Shown piece by piece: positions 8,883 through 17,198 of a DNA stretch of 64,000 nucleotides. Origin of the DNA: JAZKFT01 sp039925965 (lineage in GTDB: Bacteria; Bacteroidota; Bacteroidia; Chitinophagales; Chitinophagaceae); NCBI GenBank assembly GCA_039925965.1, contig JBDSXW010000103.1, forward strand, positions 124,001-188,000. The letters run 5' to 3'. The notes under the pieces were generated by a model, which was not told the origin of the DNA, searched no databases, and saw only the letters and a program-made list of their open reading frames with translations. The position numbers were made by a program, and so were the translations under genes. Within the stretch, counting starts at the first letter, position 1; every line of letters starts with the position of its first letter.

Positions 8883-11099
8883 ATGAAACATTTTTTCTAC
8901 ACATTAGTCCTTGTTTTTACTTGCGCTGCAGGGATTTCGCAAACGGTCATCTCCGGAAAAGTAACCGGCAATAAAAAGCAGCCGATGCCCGGGGTTAGCA
9001 TTAGCATTAAAGATTCTTACGACGGCACTACCAGCGACAGTAGTGGCAACTACCATTTTACTACATCCGAAAAGGATACGGTAACAATTACTGCAAGTTT
9101 TGTAGGGTATAAGAATTTCGAACAAAAAATGATGCTGATAGGCCAGAAAACGGTTACAGTAAATATTGAGATGAAGGAAGAGATGAACGAACTAACGGCG
9201 GTGGTAATTACCGGCGGTAGCTTTGAAGCTAGTGATGAGAAAAAAGTAACCATCCTGAAGCCCCTTGATATTGTAACTACTGCCAGCGCTAATGGCGATG
9301 TAAGCAGTGCATTGAAAACCCTGCCAGGTACCCAGCAAATAGGTGAAAGTGGTGAATTGTTTGTAAGAGGGGGAACAGGAGCCGAAACAAAGCAGTTTAT
9401 CGATGGCACCCTGGTAAACAATCCATTCTTTAGCGGCTCCCCGGATCTGGCCACCAGGGGGCGGTTTTCTCCTTTCCTGTTTAAAGGAACGGTATTCAGC
9501 ACCGGCGGTTATTCTGCCCTGTATGGACAGGCATTATCCTCTGCACTCATTTTGGAATCGATAGATCTTCCGGAACAATCTACCGCTTCTGCTTCATTAT
9601 CGCCGTTGTTCGTAGGCGGTCAATTTCAGAAACTGGAGAAAGACAAAAAGAGTTCCTGGGGTGTAAATTACGGCTATACAAATGTGGGCCTGTACTTTAA
9701 ACTGGTAAAACAAAAGCCGGATTATTTCCACAGCCCCGAAGTGCATAATGGCGATGTCAACTTCCGCATTAAAACTTCAAAAACAGGAATGTTGAAATTT
9801 TATAGCAGTTTTAGCTGGAGCAAACTGGGTTTGAGAAACCCCGATATCGATTCAGCTTCGCTTAAAAATGCCTTCGGTCTCACCAACCATTATAATTATG
9901 CTAACCTGAGCTATAAGGAAAGAATTGCTAATCGTTGGAAATTGAATGCAGGCCTTGGTTTTAGCAATAATAAAGATGTCATCAGTCAACAATTACAGGA
10001 TCGGTCGAATCAGCCGGTAACGACTAATCTTCCCGGTTATATGTCCGGTAAAAACTTTAGCCTGGATGCTACAGGTGTGTTTGCGGAGGCAAGGGTAGTT
10101 GTCGAGCACAAACTGAATGGGTTGAGTGCACTGCGCTTTGGAGGCGAATATTGGTACAGCAAAGACAAAAGCCAGTTCAACCAATACAGTAGCTCCATCA
10201 CCGATAATTTTACGGCGGCTTTTGCTGAAAGCGATATCTACATCACCAATGACATAGCTGCGAAGATTGGCTTGCGGGCTGAAAATTCTTCGCTGCTAAA
10301 ACGTACCAATCTCGCACCCCGTGCTTCCGTAGCTTATAAGTTGAGCAAAGATGCCCAGTTGAGTTTTGACTATGGTATTTTTTATCAGAAGCCCGAAAAG
10401 ACATATTTGTATATTAATCAGGACCTGCCGTATACCAAAGCCACACACTATATACTCACCTATCAGAAGATAGTTTCCAATGCTACCCTTCGTATCGCCG
10501 GTTTTTATAAAAAATACAACCAGCTGGTGAAAACATTTCCTGACACCAGTGTAGTCGGTAAAGGGTACGCACAGGGTCTGGAATTATTCTGGCGTGATAA
10601 AAAGAAATTTAAGAATATCGATTACTGGGTATCTTATTCTTACCTGGATACCAAAAGGGATTACCTCAATTATCCGGGTTCATTAGAGCCCAATTTTGCC
10701 GCAAAGCATACCGCATCATTTGTTGTAAAACGCTTTTTTCAGAAGATAAATACCCAGCTGAATGCCAATTACAATTTTGCTACCGGCCGTCCGTATTACA
10801 ATATCGCCTATAACAATAACACCAATAAGTTTTATGTCCGCGACCGGGGGCGAACGATTGCCTACCATAGCTTGAGTTTTAGTGCCAACTACCTAACTAA
10901 TGTTGGTAAAGCATTTACCGTAATTGTTTTCAGCATCAACAATGTGTTGGGGAGCCACCAGGTATTCGGCTACAATTACTCCTTTAACGGGTTGAACAAG
11001 GTGGAGGTAAATCCCGCTGCACCACGTTTCTTTTTTCTCGGTGCCTTTTTGAGCTGGGGTGTAGACAGGCGGCAGGATGCCATAAACAATAACCTGTAA
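8883..11099 (+). CDS. TonB-dependent receptor with carboxypeptidase-regulatory-like domain
   Basis: This is a 738-residue outer-membrane receptor. A signal peptide covers residues 1-19 (AAGISQ). Residues 20-105 form a CarboxypepD_reg-like beta-sandwich (ISGKVTGNKKQPMPGVSI). A plug domain spans about 115-235 (ALKTLPGTQQIGESGELFVRGG). A 22-strand-type barrel fills the rest to a terminal Trp-Gly-rich strand. It uses TonB energy to import an unidentified ligand. ATG 8883 was chosen because the signal peptide begins there and the upstream in-frame codons overlap the promoter. No SusD partner is adjacent; a 2TM gene follows 63 bp later. Confidence 0.9.
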   Translation: MKHFFYTLVLVFTCAAGISQTVISGKVTGNKKQPMPGVSISIKDSYDGTTSDSSGNYHFTTSEKDTVTITASFVGYKNFEQKMMLIGQKTVTVNIEMKEEMNELTAVVITGGSFEASDEKKVTILKPLDIVTTASANGDVSSALKTLPGTQQIGESGELFVRGGTGAETKQFIDGTLVNNPFFSGSPDLATRGRFSPFLFKGTVFSTGGYSALYGQALSSALILESIDLPEQSTASASLSPLFVGGQFQKLEKDKKSSWGVNYGYTNVGLYFKLVKQKPDYFHSPEVHNGDVNFRIKTSKTGMLKFYSSFSWSKLGLRNPDIDSASLKNAFGLTNHYNYANLSYKERIANRWKLNAGLGFSNNKDVISQQLQDRSNQPVTTNLPGYMSGKNFSLDATGVFAEARVVVEHKLNGLSALRFGGEYWYSKDKSQFNQYSSSITDNFTAAFAESDIYITNDIAAKIGLRAENSSLLKRTNLAPRASVAYKLSKDAQLSFDYGIFYQKPEKTYLYINQDLPYTKATHYILTYQKIVSNATLRIAGFYKKYNQLVKTFPDTSVVGKGYAQGLELFWRDKKKFKNIDYWVSYSYLDTKRDYLNYPGSLEPNFAAKHTASFVVKRFFQKINTQLNANYNFATGRPYYNIAYNNNTNKFYVRDRGRTIAYHSLSFSANYLTNVGKAFTVIVFSINNVLGSHQVFGYNYSFNGLNKVEVNPAAPRFFFLGAFLSWGVDRRQDAINNNL

Positions 11100-11162
11100 T
11101 ACGATTTGTGATTTCGGCTTTTCGATTTTGAACCCAATCATTTCATTTAAATAAAAAACATC

Positions 11163-11429
11163 ATGGAAGATTTACAAGACAAAGAATTATGGCTGGTGGC
11201 CAAACGCAGGGCCAGCTTTAGAAAAAGCTTGATCGTTTATATCGTTATGAACACCTTTTTCTGGTGTATCTACCTGGTAAATGACAGGTATAGCGGTTTC
11301 CCCTGGCCGCTATGGGCAATGCTTGGCTGGGGCATCGGGCTGGCATTTAAGTATATAGAAGCTTACCACGGAAAGGATTGGTTTTCTACGAAAAGAGAAT
11401 ACGACCGCCTGAAGGAATCGGGGAAATAA
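11163..11429 (+). CDS. 2TM domain-containing small membrane protein
   Basis: This is an 88-residue protein with two hydrophobic helices at about residues 20-40 and 48-66, separated by a short loop (NDRYSGFPWP). Charged ends and the FSTKREYDRLKESGK tail match the 2TM domain family of Bacteroidota. The function of the family is unknown; some members precede LytTR or histidine-kinase domains, but this one is stand-alone. It follows the TonB receptor by 63 bp and is probably cotranscribed. Confidence 0.82.
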   Translation: MEDLQDKELWLVAKRRASFRKSLIVYIVMNTFFWCIYLVNDRYSGFPWPLWAMLGWGIGLAFKYIEAYHGKDWFSTKREYDRLKESGK

Positions 11430-11438
11430 ATAGTATAA

Positions 11439-11487
11439 GGTTCAAGATTCAAGATCCATGGGTCAAGCTCCAGGCTATAGGTTCAAC
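11439..11487. repeat. Heptameric degenerate repeat (ggttcaa family), seven units
   Basis: Seven consecutive 7-nt units (ggttcaa, gattcaa, gatccat, gggtcaa, gctccag, gctatag, gttcaac) lie between the 2TM gene and the next gene. The same family recurs at 41557 and, on the opposite strand, inside the xdhC gene at 27308. Confidence 0.7.
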
Positions 11488-11543
11488 ACAGACAAAATTA
11501 TCTATTATCCATTACAAAATTACCGATTAAAAAAACTATATTA

Positions 11544-12185
11544 ATGAAAAAAGTTATTATATCCATTGCCATGCTTACCGTGGCATTTGCGGTAAATGCC
11601 CAATCCGAAAAGTTTACCGGTGCCATGAAAAAATTTCTGGTAGTACTGGACAGTGCTAAAACAGGAGAAGACTTGCAGAATGCCTCCAACAGTTTTGAGC
11701 GCATCGCCAATGCCGAGAAAACGGAATGGCTCCCCTGGTACTTTGCTGCCTATTCTCTGGTGATGAAAAGTTTTCAACTAAAAGACGTGAAGGAAGTAGA
11801 TGCCACGATGGACAAGGCCGATCTGTTTCTGACCAATGCGGAAATGCTGGTGCAAGATAATTCCGAGAACACGCTGCTTCGTGCGATGGTCGTACAATGC
11901 CGCATGTCGGCTGATCAAAGCCGGTATATGACGCTTGGGCCTAAATGCACCTTGCTTATTAAAAAATCGGAACAACAAACTCCAAAAGACAACCCACGTG
12001 CGTACATGATGGATGCACAGATGGCTTACTATACGCCAGCGGCATTCGGCGGAGGTAAGGATAAGGGAAAAGACCTGATGAACAAAGCCATTTCCTTATT
12101 CGAAAGTTTCAAACCAGAGTCCGACATCCATCCCAATTGGGGCAAGGATTATTGTGTTCAAGCATTGGCTGGCTGGAACAAATAA
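11544..12185 (+). CDS. Secreted helical (TPR-like) protein of unknown function
   Basis: This is a 213-residue protein. A signal peptide at residues 1-19 ends VNAQ. The rest is alpha-helical and reads like degenerate tetratricopeptide repeats (LQNASNSFERIANAEKTEWLPWYFAAYSLV, in which the helix pairs are visible). It ends with a conserved-looking PNWGKDYC segment. Homologues are common as hypothetical proteins in Bacteroidota. Probably periplasmic; the function is not known. It sits between the 2TM gene and a pair of membrane-protein genes on the same strand. Confidence 0.75.
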   Translation: MKKVIISIAMLTVAFAVNAQSEKFTGAMKKFLVVLDSAKTGEDLQNASNSFERIANAEKTEWLPWYFAAYSLVMKSFQLKDVKEVDATMDKADLFLTNAEMLVQDNSENTLLRAMVVQCRMSADQSRYMTLGPKCTLLIKKSEQQTPKDNPRAYMMDAQMAYYTPAAFGGGKDKGKDLMNKAISLFESFKPESDIHPNWGKDYCVQALAGWNK

Positions 12186-12194
12186 AAATTTTGG

Positions 12195-12229
12195 ATCCTG
12201 GAACCCGATACCGTATTGGGTCCCAGGAT
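12195..12229 (+). other. Imperfect hairpin in the intergenic region
   Basis: atcctggaacccgatac pairs with the following gtattgggtcccaggat with few mismatches, but no T-run follows. It could be an attenuator or mRNA-stabilising structure between the TPR-like gene and the membrane-protein pair. Confidence 0.45.
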
Positions 12230-12250
12230 GTATAATATAAATCGTCTTAT

Positions 12251-12859
12251 ATGGAACCCAGGCAAGAAGAAGGCTTTACTGCGATGGATAGTTTCAAGCT
12301 CATCGAATCAATGGTGGGCACCGCACGCAACCAGATGACCGAAAACGGTCATCTATACCTGCTTTGGGGCTGGGTGATATTCGTTTGCAGTGTGGGCCAG
12401 TTCCTGATGCAGCAGGTTTACCACACTGAAAAATTTTGGATGATCTGGCTGCTTACCTGGGCTGCAGCAATTTATCAGGTTGTCTTTATCCGTAGAAAAG
12501 TAAAACGAATCCGGGTAAGAACATATAGTGATGAAATTATTAAGTATATCTGGATCGTGTTTGTTATCATGATGGCGGTGGGGTGCTTTGTGGTGTCCAA
12601 TATCGTCAGGATGCCCGGGCAGGTCAATATTCTTATCTTGCTATTATACGGTATGCCCACCTTTCTGTCGGGGATCGTCATACGATTCAGGCCCCTAATT
12701 GTAGGTGGAAGCTGTTGCTGGGCATTGGCTATAACCGCCATCTTTGTCCCTGTTCCATACTACATGTTATTGATTGCCGCAGCGGTGGTAGTAGCCTGGA
12801 TCGTTCCTGGATATTTACTACAAATAAAATATAAGAAAATCAACTCCTCATATGAGTGA
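12251..12859 (+). CDS. Multi-pass membrane protein, paralogue of the next gene
   Basis: This is a 202-residue protein with an N-terminal cytoplasmic helix (FKLIESMVGTARNQMTEN) and about five to six membrane segments. The N-terminal motif and the LLWGWVIF segment align with LITSMIQKAKSHFHESG and ILWGAVIGF of the following gene, so the two appear to be tandem paralogues. No enzymatic motif is seen. It overlaps the next gene by 8 nt, implying translational coupling. The operon ends with a winged-helix regulator, an arrangement seen repeatedly in Bacteroidota. Confidence 0.75.
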   Translation: MEPRQEEGFTAMDSFKLIESMVGTARNQMTENGHLYLLWGWVIFVCSVGQFLMQQVYHTEKFWMIWLLTWAAAIYQVVFIRRKVKRIRVRTYSDEIIKYIWIVFVIMMAVGCFVVSNIVRMPGQVNILILLLYGMPTFLSGIVIRFRPLIVGGSCCWALAITAIFVPVPYYMLLIAAAVVVAWIVPGYLLQIKYKKINSSYE

Positions 12860-13541
12860 ACAAGAACACGAAACGCCGATGACCGAGCAAGAAAGCCTGG
12901 CACTCATCACCTCGATGATCCAAAAAGCTAAAAGCCATTTTCATGAAAGTGGTACTGGCGCCATTTTGTGGGGTGCGGTAATCGGATTTTGCGGCATTTT
13001 TAGTTTTGTACAATACTATTGGAACTTAAAAGTTCCTTTTGATATCTGGATACTGGTATTGGTTGCCATTATCCCCCAGGTATGGCTTAATATCCGTGAT
13101 AAAAAAAGAAAGGTGGTAAAGTCACACAGTGAAAGTGCCACCGATACCATTTGGATGGTATATGCCATCAGTATTTTTGCGTTGCTTTTTTATATCAATG
13201 TCGTATCCAATCTACCTGTAAGGCTCAACTCTAATCATGTACAGGTTTTTCAAAAAGACATCACAACCGGCATGATCTCGCCGTTTCAGCCTCGGGTGCC
13301 CAGCCCTTCTTCACTGCTTATTTTGCTATATGCTGTACCAACCCTTGCTACCGGCATTGGCATGAAATTTAAGCCTATGGTGATCGGGGCCATTATCTGC
13401 TACGGCTTTTTTATTGCCTCCTGTTTTACTTCTAATACCTGGGATGTATTAATGAATGGCCTCGCTGCTATTTTTAACTGGCTGATACCTGGTGCTATTT
13501 TACGCAACCGCTATTTAAAAAGAAAGGCTCTTGATGTTTAA
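12852..13541 (+). CDS. Multi-pass membrane protein, paralogue of the preceding gene
   Basis: This is a 229-residue protein with the same layout as its upstream neighbour: an amphipathic N-terminus, then about six hydrophobic segments. It has an extra loop of about 35 residues in the middle. Its start overlaps the previous stop by 8 nt, and its stop overlaps the next start by 8 nt. The function is unknown. Coupling to a DNA-binding protein suggests a membrane-sensing or membrane-effector pair, which is inference. Confidence 0.75.
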   Translation: MSEQEHETPMTEQESLALITSMIQKAKSHFHESGTGAILWGAVIGFCGIFSFVQYYWNLKVPFDIWILVLVAIIPQVWLNIRDKKRKVVKSHSESATDTIWMVYAISIFALLFYINVVSNLPVRLNSNHVQVFQKDITTGMISPFQPRVPSPSSLLILLYAVPTLATGIGMKFKPMVIGAIICYGFFIASCFTSNTWDVLMNGLAAIFNWLIPGAILRNRYLKRKALDV

Positions 13542-13827
13542 AGACCTGGACCCCATACTACATTCACAACTTAGGCTTGCCGTAGTTTCTTTGCTCATAA
13601 GCGTTAAGGAGGCAGAGTTTACCTTTTTGCGGGAGAAAACAAACGCCACAGCGGGTAACCTGAGCGTGCAGATCACCAAGCTAAAAGACGCGGGGTATGT
13701 GGCGGTGACCAAACAGTTTAAAGACAATTACCCCCAAACAATTTGCAGGATCACGCCAATAGGTATTGATGCGTTCGATATGTATGTAAAGGATCTGCAG
13801 CAATACCTAAAGAACCCTTTGGGATAA
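13534..13827 (+). CDS. Winged-helix DNA-binding transcriptional regulator
   Basis: This is a 97-residue protein made almost entirely of a MarR/ArsR-like winged helix (HTH_34 type). Key stretches are HSQLRLAVVSLL, ATAGNLSVQITKLKDAGYVAVTK (recognition helix then wing) and the C-terminal dimerisation helix GIDAFDMYVKDLQQYL. ATG 13534 directly follows an in-frame TTG and overlaps the previous gene by 8 nt. It is likely to regulate the membrane-protein operon it ends. Confidence 0.85.
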   Translation: MFKDLDPILHSQLRLAVVSLLISVKEAEFTFLREKTNATAGNLSVQITKLKDAGYVAVTKQFKDNYPQTICRITPIGIDAFDMYVKDLQQYLKNPLG

Positions 13828-13876
13828 ACCCATCCGCAGCAAAACCAATCCACCAAACAAATACATATTCATGCTA

Positions 13877-13907
13877 TTGCGGCGCCGGGTACAGGCATGT
13901 AGATTTG
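13877..13907 (+). promoter_or_regulatory. Candidate Bacteroidota promoter for the second NarL-type regulator
   Basis: TAGATTTG at 13900-13907 fits the TAnnTTTG -7 box. TTG at 13877-13879, 20 nt upstream, is a partial -33 box. The GTG start at 13930 lies 22 nt downstream. Confidence 0.55.
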
Positions 13908-13929
13908 CAGTCTAAAATAAAACAACCAG

Positions 13930-14562
13930 GTGGTAAAAGTACTTTTATACGAAGACAATCCGCAGCTACGCGAAGGCCTGTCCATGCTAATCAATGGGTC
14001 CGATGGATTTGAAGTGGTGGCCGCTTTTAAAAACTGCGACAATGCACCCGATGAAGTGGACATCTACCGCCCGGATGTGATTTTGATGGACATCGATATG
14101 CCTGGCACCAATGGTATCCAGGGCCTTAAAAACATCCGTGAGGTGAACGAGAAAGTAAAGGTGCTGATGCTGACCGTTTTTGACGATAACAAGAATGTGT
14201 TCGAAGCCATTAAAAACGGTGCCAATGGGTACCTGCTTAAAAAAACGCCTCCCAGCAAACTGCTGGATTATATAGAAGAAGCCAATAGCGGCGGGGCTCC
14301 TATGAGTTCGAGCATTGCTACCCAGGTGCTCCGTATGTTCAGCGATATGAACAATATAAAGGGCGTAGACTACGACCTGAGTGAACGCGAAAAAGAAGTA
14401 CTGCAACTTCTGGTAAATGGTTACAGCTATAAGATGATCGCCTCAGAAATGTTTATAGCGATCGATACCGTAAGAAGCCATATCAAAAAGATCTACGAGA
14501 AGCTGCATGTAAATAGCAAAAGCGAGGCGGTAGCTAAGGCATTTAAGGATAAACTGGTATAA
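13930..14562 (+). CDS. NarL/FixJ-type response regulator with GTG start
   Basis: This is a 210-residue response regulator. The receiver domain has acidic residues E8-D9, phosphoacceptor D54 (ILMDIDMPG), Thr in MLTVFDDN and Lys in GYLLKKTPP. The C-terminal LuxR-type helix-turn-helix contains LSEREKEVLQLLVNGYSYKMI and IDTVRSHIKKIYEKLHVNSK. The start must be GTG 13930: an in-frame stop lies at 13918-13920 and no ATG falls between. A TAnnTTTG box at 13900 supports it. No kinase is adjacent. Confidence 0.92.
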   Translation: MVKVLLYEDNPQLREGLSMLINGSDGFEVVAAFKNCDNAPDEVDIYRPDVILMDIDMPGTNGIQGLKNIREVNEKVKVLMLTVFDDNKNVFEAIKNGANGYLLKKTPPSKLLDYIEEANSGGAPMSSSIATQVLRMFSDMNNIKGVDYDLSEREKEVLQLLVNGYSYKMIASEMFIAIDTVRSHIKKIYEKLHVNSKSEAVAKAFKDKLV

Positions 14563-14724
14563 AAATGAATGCGCAGAAAGGTGAAACCTACGGTGAGTCG
14601 GCGTTTTGATGCCAGCTGTAATACCACTAAATAGCCAAAAGCGCCCGGTTACTAAACCCACATGTTTATGTGGTTGCATAAGCAACGAATGACAGTATTT
14701 TTACAATCTAAAATTAATTTAACC

Positions 14725-14955
14725 ATGAGAAAGTATCGCGCTGTTATCACCATGCTGCTACTTGTGGCATCCATAGGAGTAGGTCGCCAGGCACTTTCTA
14801 ATGGTCTTTCAAAAAATAAATCATGCTGCGAAAAAATGGGAGGAAAATGCGCCGATAAGAGTATTGTCGCAGACCCGGACGAGATAAGTGGCGGCGGCGA
14901 CCCAACCACCAGCAATATAGACTTGCTCCACGATCTTCCTTTTTCTACTTTCTGA
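14725..14955 (+). CDS. Small secreted Cys-containing peptide
   Basis: This is a 76-residue protein. An N-terminal hydrophobic signal (MRKYRAVITMLLLVASIG) precedes a short region with SCCEKMGGKC, and then an acidic, Gly-rich tail ending DLPFSTF. The CC-x5-C cluster could bind a metal or form a disulfide. I do not recognise a family. It starts at ATG 14725, 162 bp after a response regulator, and is followed by a good terminator, which supports it being expressed. Confidence 0.6.
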   Translation: MRKYRAVITMLLLVASIGVGRQALSNGLSKNKSCCEKMGGKCADKSIVADPDEISGGGDPTTSNIDLLHDLPFSTF

Positions 14956-14983
14956 ATCGCCAATTATTTTACGCCTATATCAA

Positions 14984-15016
14984 AACGCCCCGGTATTTTA
15001 CTGCGGCGTTTTTTTT
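14984..15016 (+). terminator. Rho-independent terminator after the small secreted peptide
   Basis: aacgcc / ggcgtt form a 6-bp stem with a 15-nt loop, followed by a run of T residues to 15016. It lies 29 bp after the stop codon. Confidence 0.75.
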
Positions 15017-15169
15017 GAAGCGGATTTTTGCGGAGAGATAGCTGCAAAGGCAAAATGAGCGCCACTGATCTGCGTTATGGTGATCTGAATTGGTACCCAT
15101 TGGTACCGCGAAATCCACTATCGGCCTGGTGGGATTATGCCTGGCAGGAGACTTCGAATTTCCGGATTC

Positions 15170-16087
15170 TTAATTTTTCACATCACCCTTCATCCATTTA
15201 TTACTGGCAATCCAGTGGATAGCCTGCGGAAGCCATTTATCAGCTGTGGTGCTGTTGTTCATCCCAAAGCCGTGACCGCCCAGTTGGTAAAGATGCATTT
15301 CCGCGGGTACTTTATTGAGCAGTAGTGTTTGATAAAATACGATGCTGTTCTGCACAGGCACAGTTTTGTCATCGGCTGCGTGCACTAAGAAGGTTGGTGA
15401 TGTTTGAGGGGTGATCTGTAATTCATTGGAGAAAGCTGTAATCTTCTCTGGCCCTGCATTCTTACCAATCAGGTTGTCCCGGGAACCTTTATGCGCCATG
15501 CTGTCGTTGAAGCTGATCACCGGGTAGCCGAGGATCATAAAATCCGGCCGAAGGATGATATTGCCGGCATTTTCAACCAGCACCTGGCTGAATTTGGTAC
15601 CCAGTGACGACGCCAGATGGCCACCAGCAGAGAATCCCATAATGCCCACTTTCGACGGATTGATATTCCATTCGGCAGCATGTTCGCGTACGATTTTTAT
15701 CGCCTGCTCGGCATCCTGTAACGGGCCGTTTTCTTTATGTACCATGCAGCTGTCGTTGGGCAGGCGATACTTTACCACGAAGCCGGCAATGCCGTATTTA
15801 TTTAGCTCCTTAGCCACATCGTAGCCCTCGTGGTCCATGGCAAGACGTGCATAGCCACCACCAGGGAAGATCAGAACGGATGTTTTAAATGAGTCCGGTT
15901 TTTCGGGTAAAAAAATGGTGAGGGTAGGGTTAACTACTGACGCTATCCGCCCTGGGGCAGGGTTGGTTTCCTTCATGCTGCAAGGTCTTGAACCGGGTAT
16001 AATGCCGTTGTACAAGGGGATCTCTTGTTGTGCTTTTACCATGATTAGGCTAGAGGAGAAAAACAGGCTAAAAAATATTTTTTTCAT
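15170..16087 (-). CDS. Secreted alpha/beta-hydrolase (acetylxylan esterase / BD-FAE-like)
   Basis: This is a 305-residue secreted esterase. A signal peptide at residues 1-19 ends VKAQ. The oxyanion-hole segment is FPGGGY at about 74-79. The nucleophile elbow GFSAGGH gives S153. A downstream Asp in HAADDKTVPV and His in GGHGFG complete the triad. The family includes bifunctional carbohydrate and feruloyl esterases that deacetylate plant polysaccharides. ATG 16087 was chosen because the signal peptide begins there; upstream in-frame residues look non-coding. It is divergent from ureA with 107 bp between. Confidence 0.87.
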   Translation of the reverse strand: MKKIFFSLFFSSSLIMVKAQQEIPLYNGIIPGSRPCSMKETNPAPGRIASVVNPTLTIFLPEKPDSFKTSVLIFPGGGYARLAMDHEGYDVAKELNKYGIAGFVVKYRLPNDSCMVHKENGPLQDAEQAIKIVREHAAEWNINPSKVGIMGFSAGGHLASSLGTKFSQVLVENAGNIILRPDFMILGYPVISFNDSMAHKGSRDNLIGKNAGPEKITAFSNELQITPQTSPTFLVHAADDKTVPVQNSIVFYQTLLLNKVPAEMHLYQLGGHGFGMNNSTTADKWLPQAIHWIASNKWMKGDVKN

Positions 16088-16194
16088 GCGACAGGTTATG
16101 AAGCCGAAACTACTGTTTTTTGTGTTTGAATCTTGGCTTAACTTCATCCCGATACCCACGATTGCCTGTTCCAAATCTTTTAATCTGAATCGCT

Positions 16195-16497
16195 ATGCAT
16201 TTAACTCCAAGGGAGTCGGAAAAATTATTGCTGTTCTTAGCAGGAGAACTGGCTGAAAAACGAAAGGCAAGAGGGTTAAAACTGAACTATCCTGAGGCCA
16301 TCGCCCTAATCAGCAGTCACCTGCAGGAAGCAGCCCGGGATGGTAAATCAGTTGCCGAACTCATGCAGTTTGGAGCCACCATTTTATCCCGCCACGATGT
16401 GATGGAGGGTATTGCAGAAATGATCCACGAAATTCAGATTGAGGCCACCTTTCCAGATGGTACGAAGCTGGTGACGGTACACGATCCGATTAGATGA
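16195..16497 (+). CDS. ureA: Urease gamma subunit
   Basis: This is a 100-residue protein matching UreA over its full length, starting MHLTPRESEKLLLFLAGELA and ending TKLVTVHDPIR. UreA, UreB and UreC assemble into the cytoplasmic nickel urease that splits urea to ammonia and carbamate. The gap to ureB is 127 bp and is filled by GATGTC-type repeats, which is unusually wide for a urease operon. Confidence 0.97.
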   Translation: MHLTPRESEKLLLFLAGELAEKRKARGLKLNYPEAIALISSHLQEAARDGKSVAELMQFGATILSRHDVMEGIAEMIHEIQIEATFPDGTKLVTVHDPIR

Positions 16498-16500
16498 TTT

Positions 16501-16588
16501 TTTGATGGCGGATAGGATGATGTTTTGGTGTCTGATAGGATGATTTTTTGATGTTTGATGTCCGGTGTCTGATTTTGCTGGGTGTCAA
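16501..16588. repeat. Degenerate gatgtc/gtgtctgat repeats between ureA and ureB
   Basis: Loosely spaced gatg, gtgtctgat and gatgtccggtgtctgat words fill the ureA-ureB gap. They resemble the reverse complement of the acatccg units found upstream of ureC and the array at 59341. Confidence 0.55.
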
Positions 16589-16624
16589 TTTACTATTACT
16601 AATTCTAACTCAATCTGATAGAAA

Positions 16625-16984
16625 ATGATTCCAGGCGAATATATTTTAGGAAGCGGCAGCATTGAATGCAATGTTGGACGTGCCACTGCAAAAATTACTG
16701 TGGTCAATACCGGCGACCGGCCGGTGCAGGTGGGGTCCCACTTTCATTTTTTTGAGGCCAATAAGCAGATGCAATTTGATCGTGCTGCGGCATTTGGAAT
16801 GCGGCTGAATATTGCCGCAGGTACCGCCGTTCGTTTTGAGCCCGGCGAAGAAAAGGATGTAGAGCTGGTAGCCTTTGGCGGCGAAAAAAAAATCTATGGC
16901 TTTAATAATTTAGTGGATGGATCAATTAACGACGCCAGTAAAGAAACCGCCATATCAAAAGCCGCCGCTAATCATTTTAAATAA
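16625..16984 (+). CDS. ureB: Urease beta subunit
   Basis: This is a 119-residue protein matching UreB. It starts MIPGEYILGSGSIECNVGR and contains VQVGSHFHFFEANKQMQFDR and AFGMRLNIAAGTAVRFEPG, all conserved features. The C-terminal tail after about residue 105 (SINDASKETAISKAAANHFK) is Ala/Lys-rich and variable in the family. It lies 214 bp before ureC. Confidence 0.97.
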   Translation: MIPGEYILGSGSIECNVGRATAKITVVNTGDRPVQVGSHFHFFEANKQMQFDRAAAFGMRLNIAAGTAVRFEPGEEKDVELVAFGGEKKIYGFNNLVDGSINDASKETAISKAAANHFK

Positions 16985-17025
16985 TTTCGGTTAAATGCCA
17001 ATTAGAATTACAAACTGCCCAAGCG

Positions 17026-17042
17026 TCCCGAAAAAATCGGGA
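17026..17042. repeat. Small hairpin between ureB and ureC
   Basis: tcccga / tcggga flank a 5-A loop. The surrounding sequence (gacgcaacaccagc...gtagcgctg) looks like a dispersed intergenic repeat rather than a leader of its own. Confidence 0.5.
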
Positions 17043-17157
17043 TGTTCCATGCGACGCAACACCAGCTTCATAGTAGCGCTGTCCTATGGTTCACAAAAAT
17101 CAGCCATCATTTGTAAAAAATTCGGCAGCTGATTTCTGCAGAAAACCTAGAGGTAGC

Positions 17158-17185
17158 ACATCCGACATCAGACATCCGACATCAC
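17158..17185. repeat. Heptameric acatccg array just upstream of ureC
   Basis: Four exact-length 7-nt units (acatccg, acatcag, acatccg, acatcac) end 13 bp before the ureC ATG. Positions 17168-17184 share an exact 17-nt string with 54647-54663 inside the polysaccharide deacetylase gene. Confidence 0.8.
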
Positions 17186-17198
17186 AAAATCCAAACAC

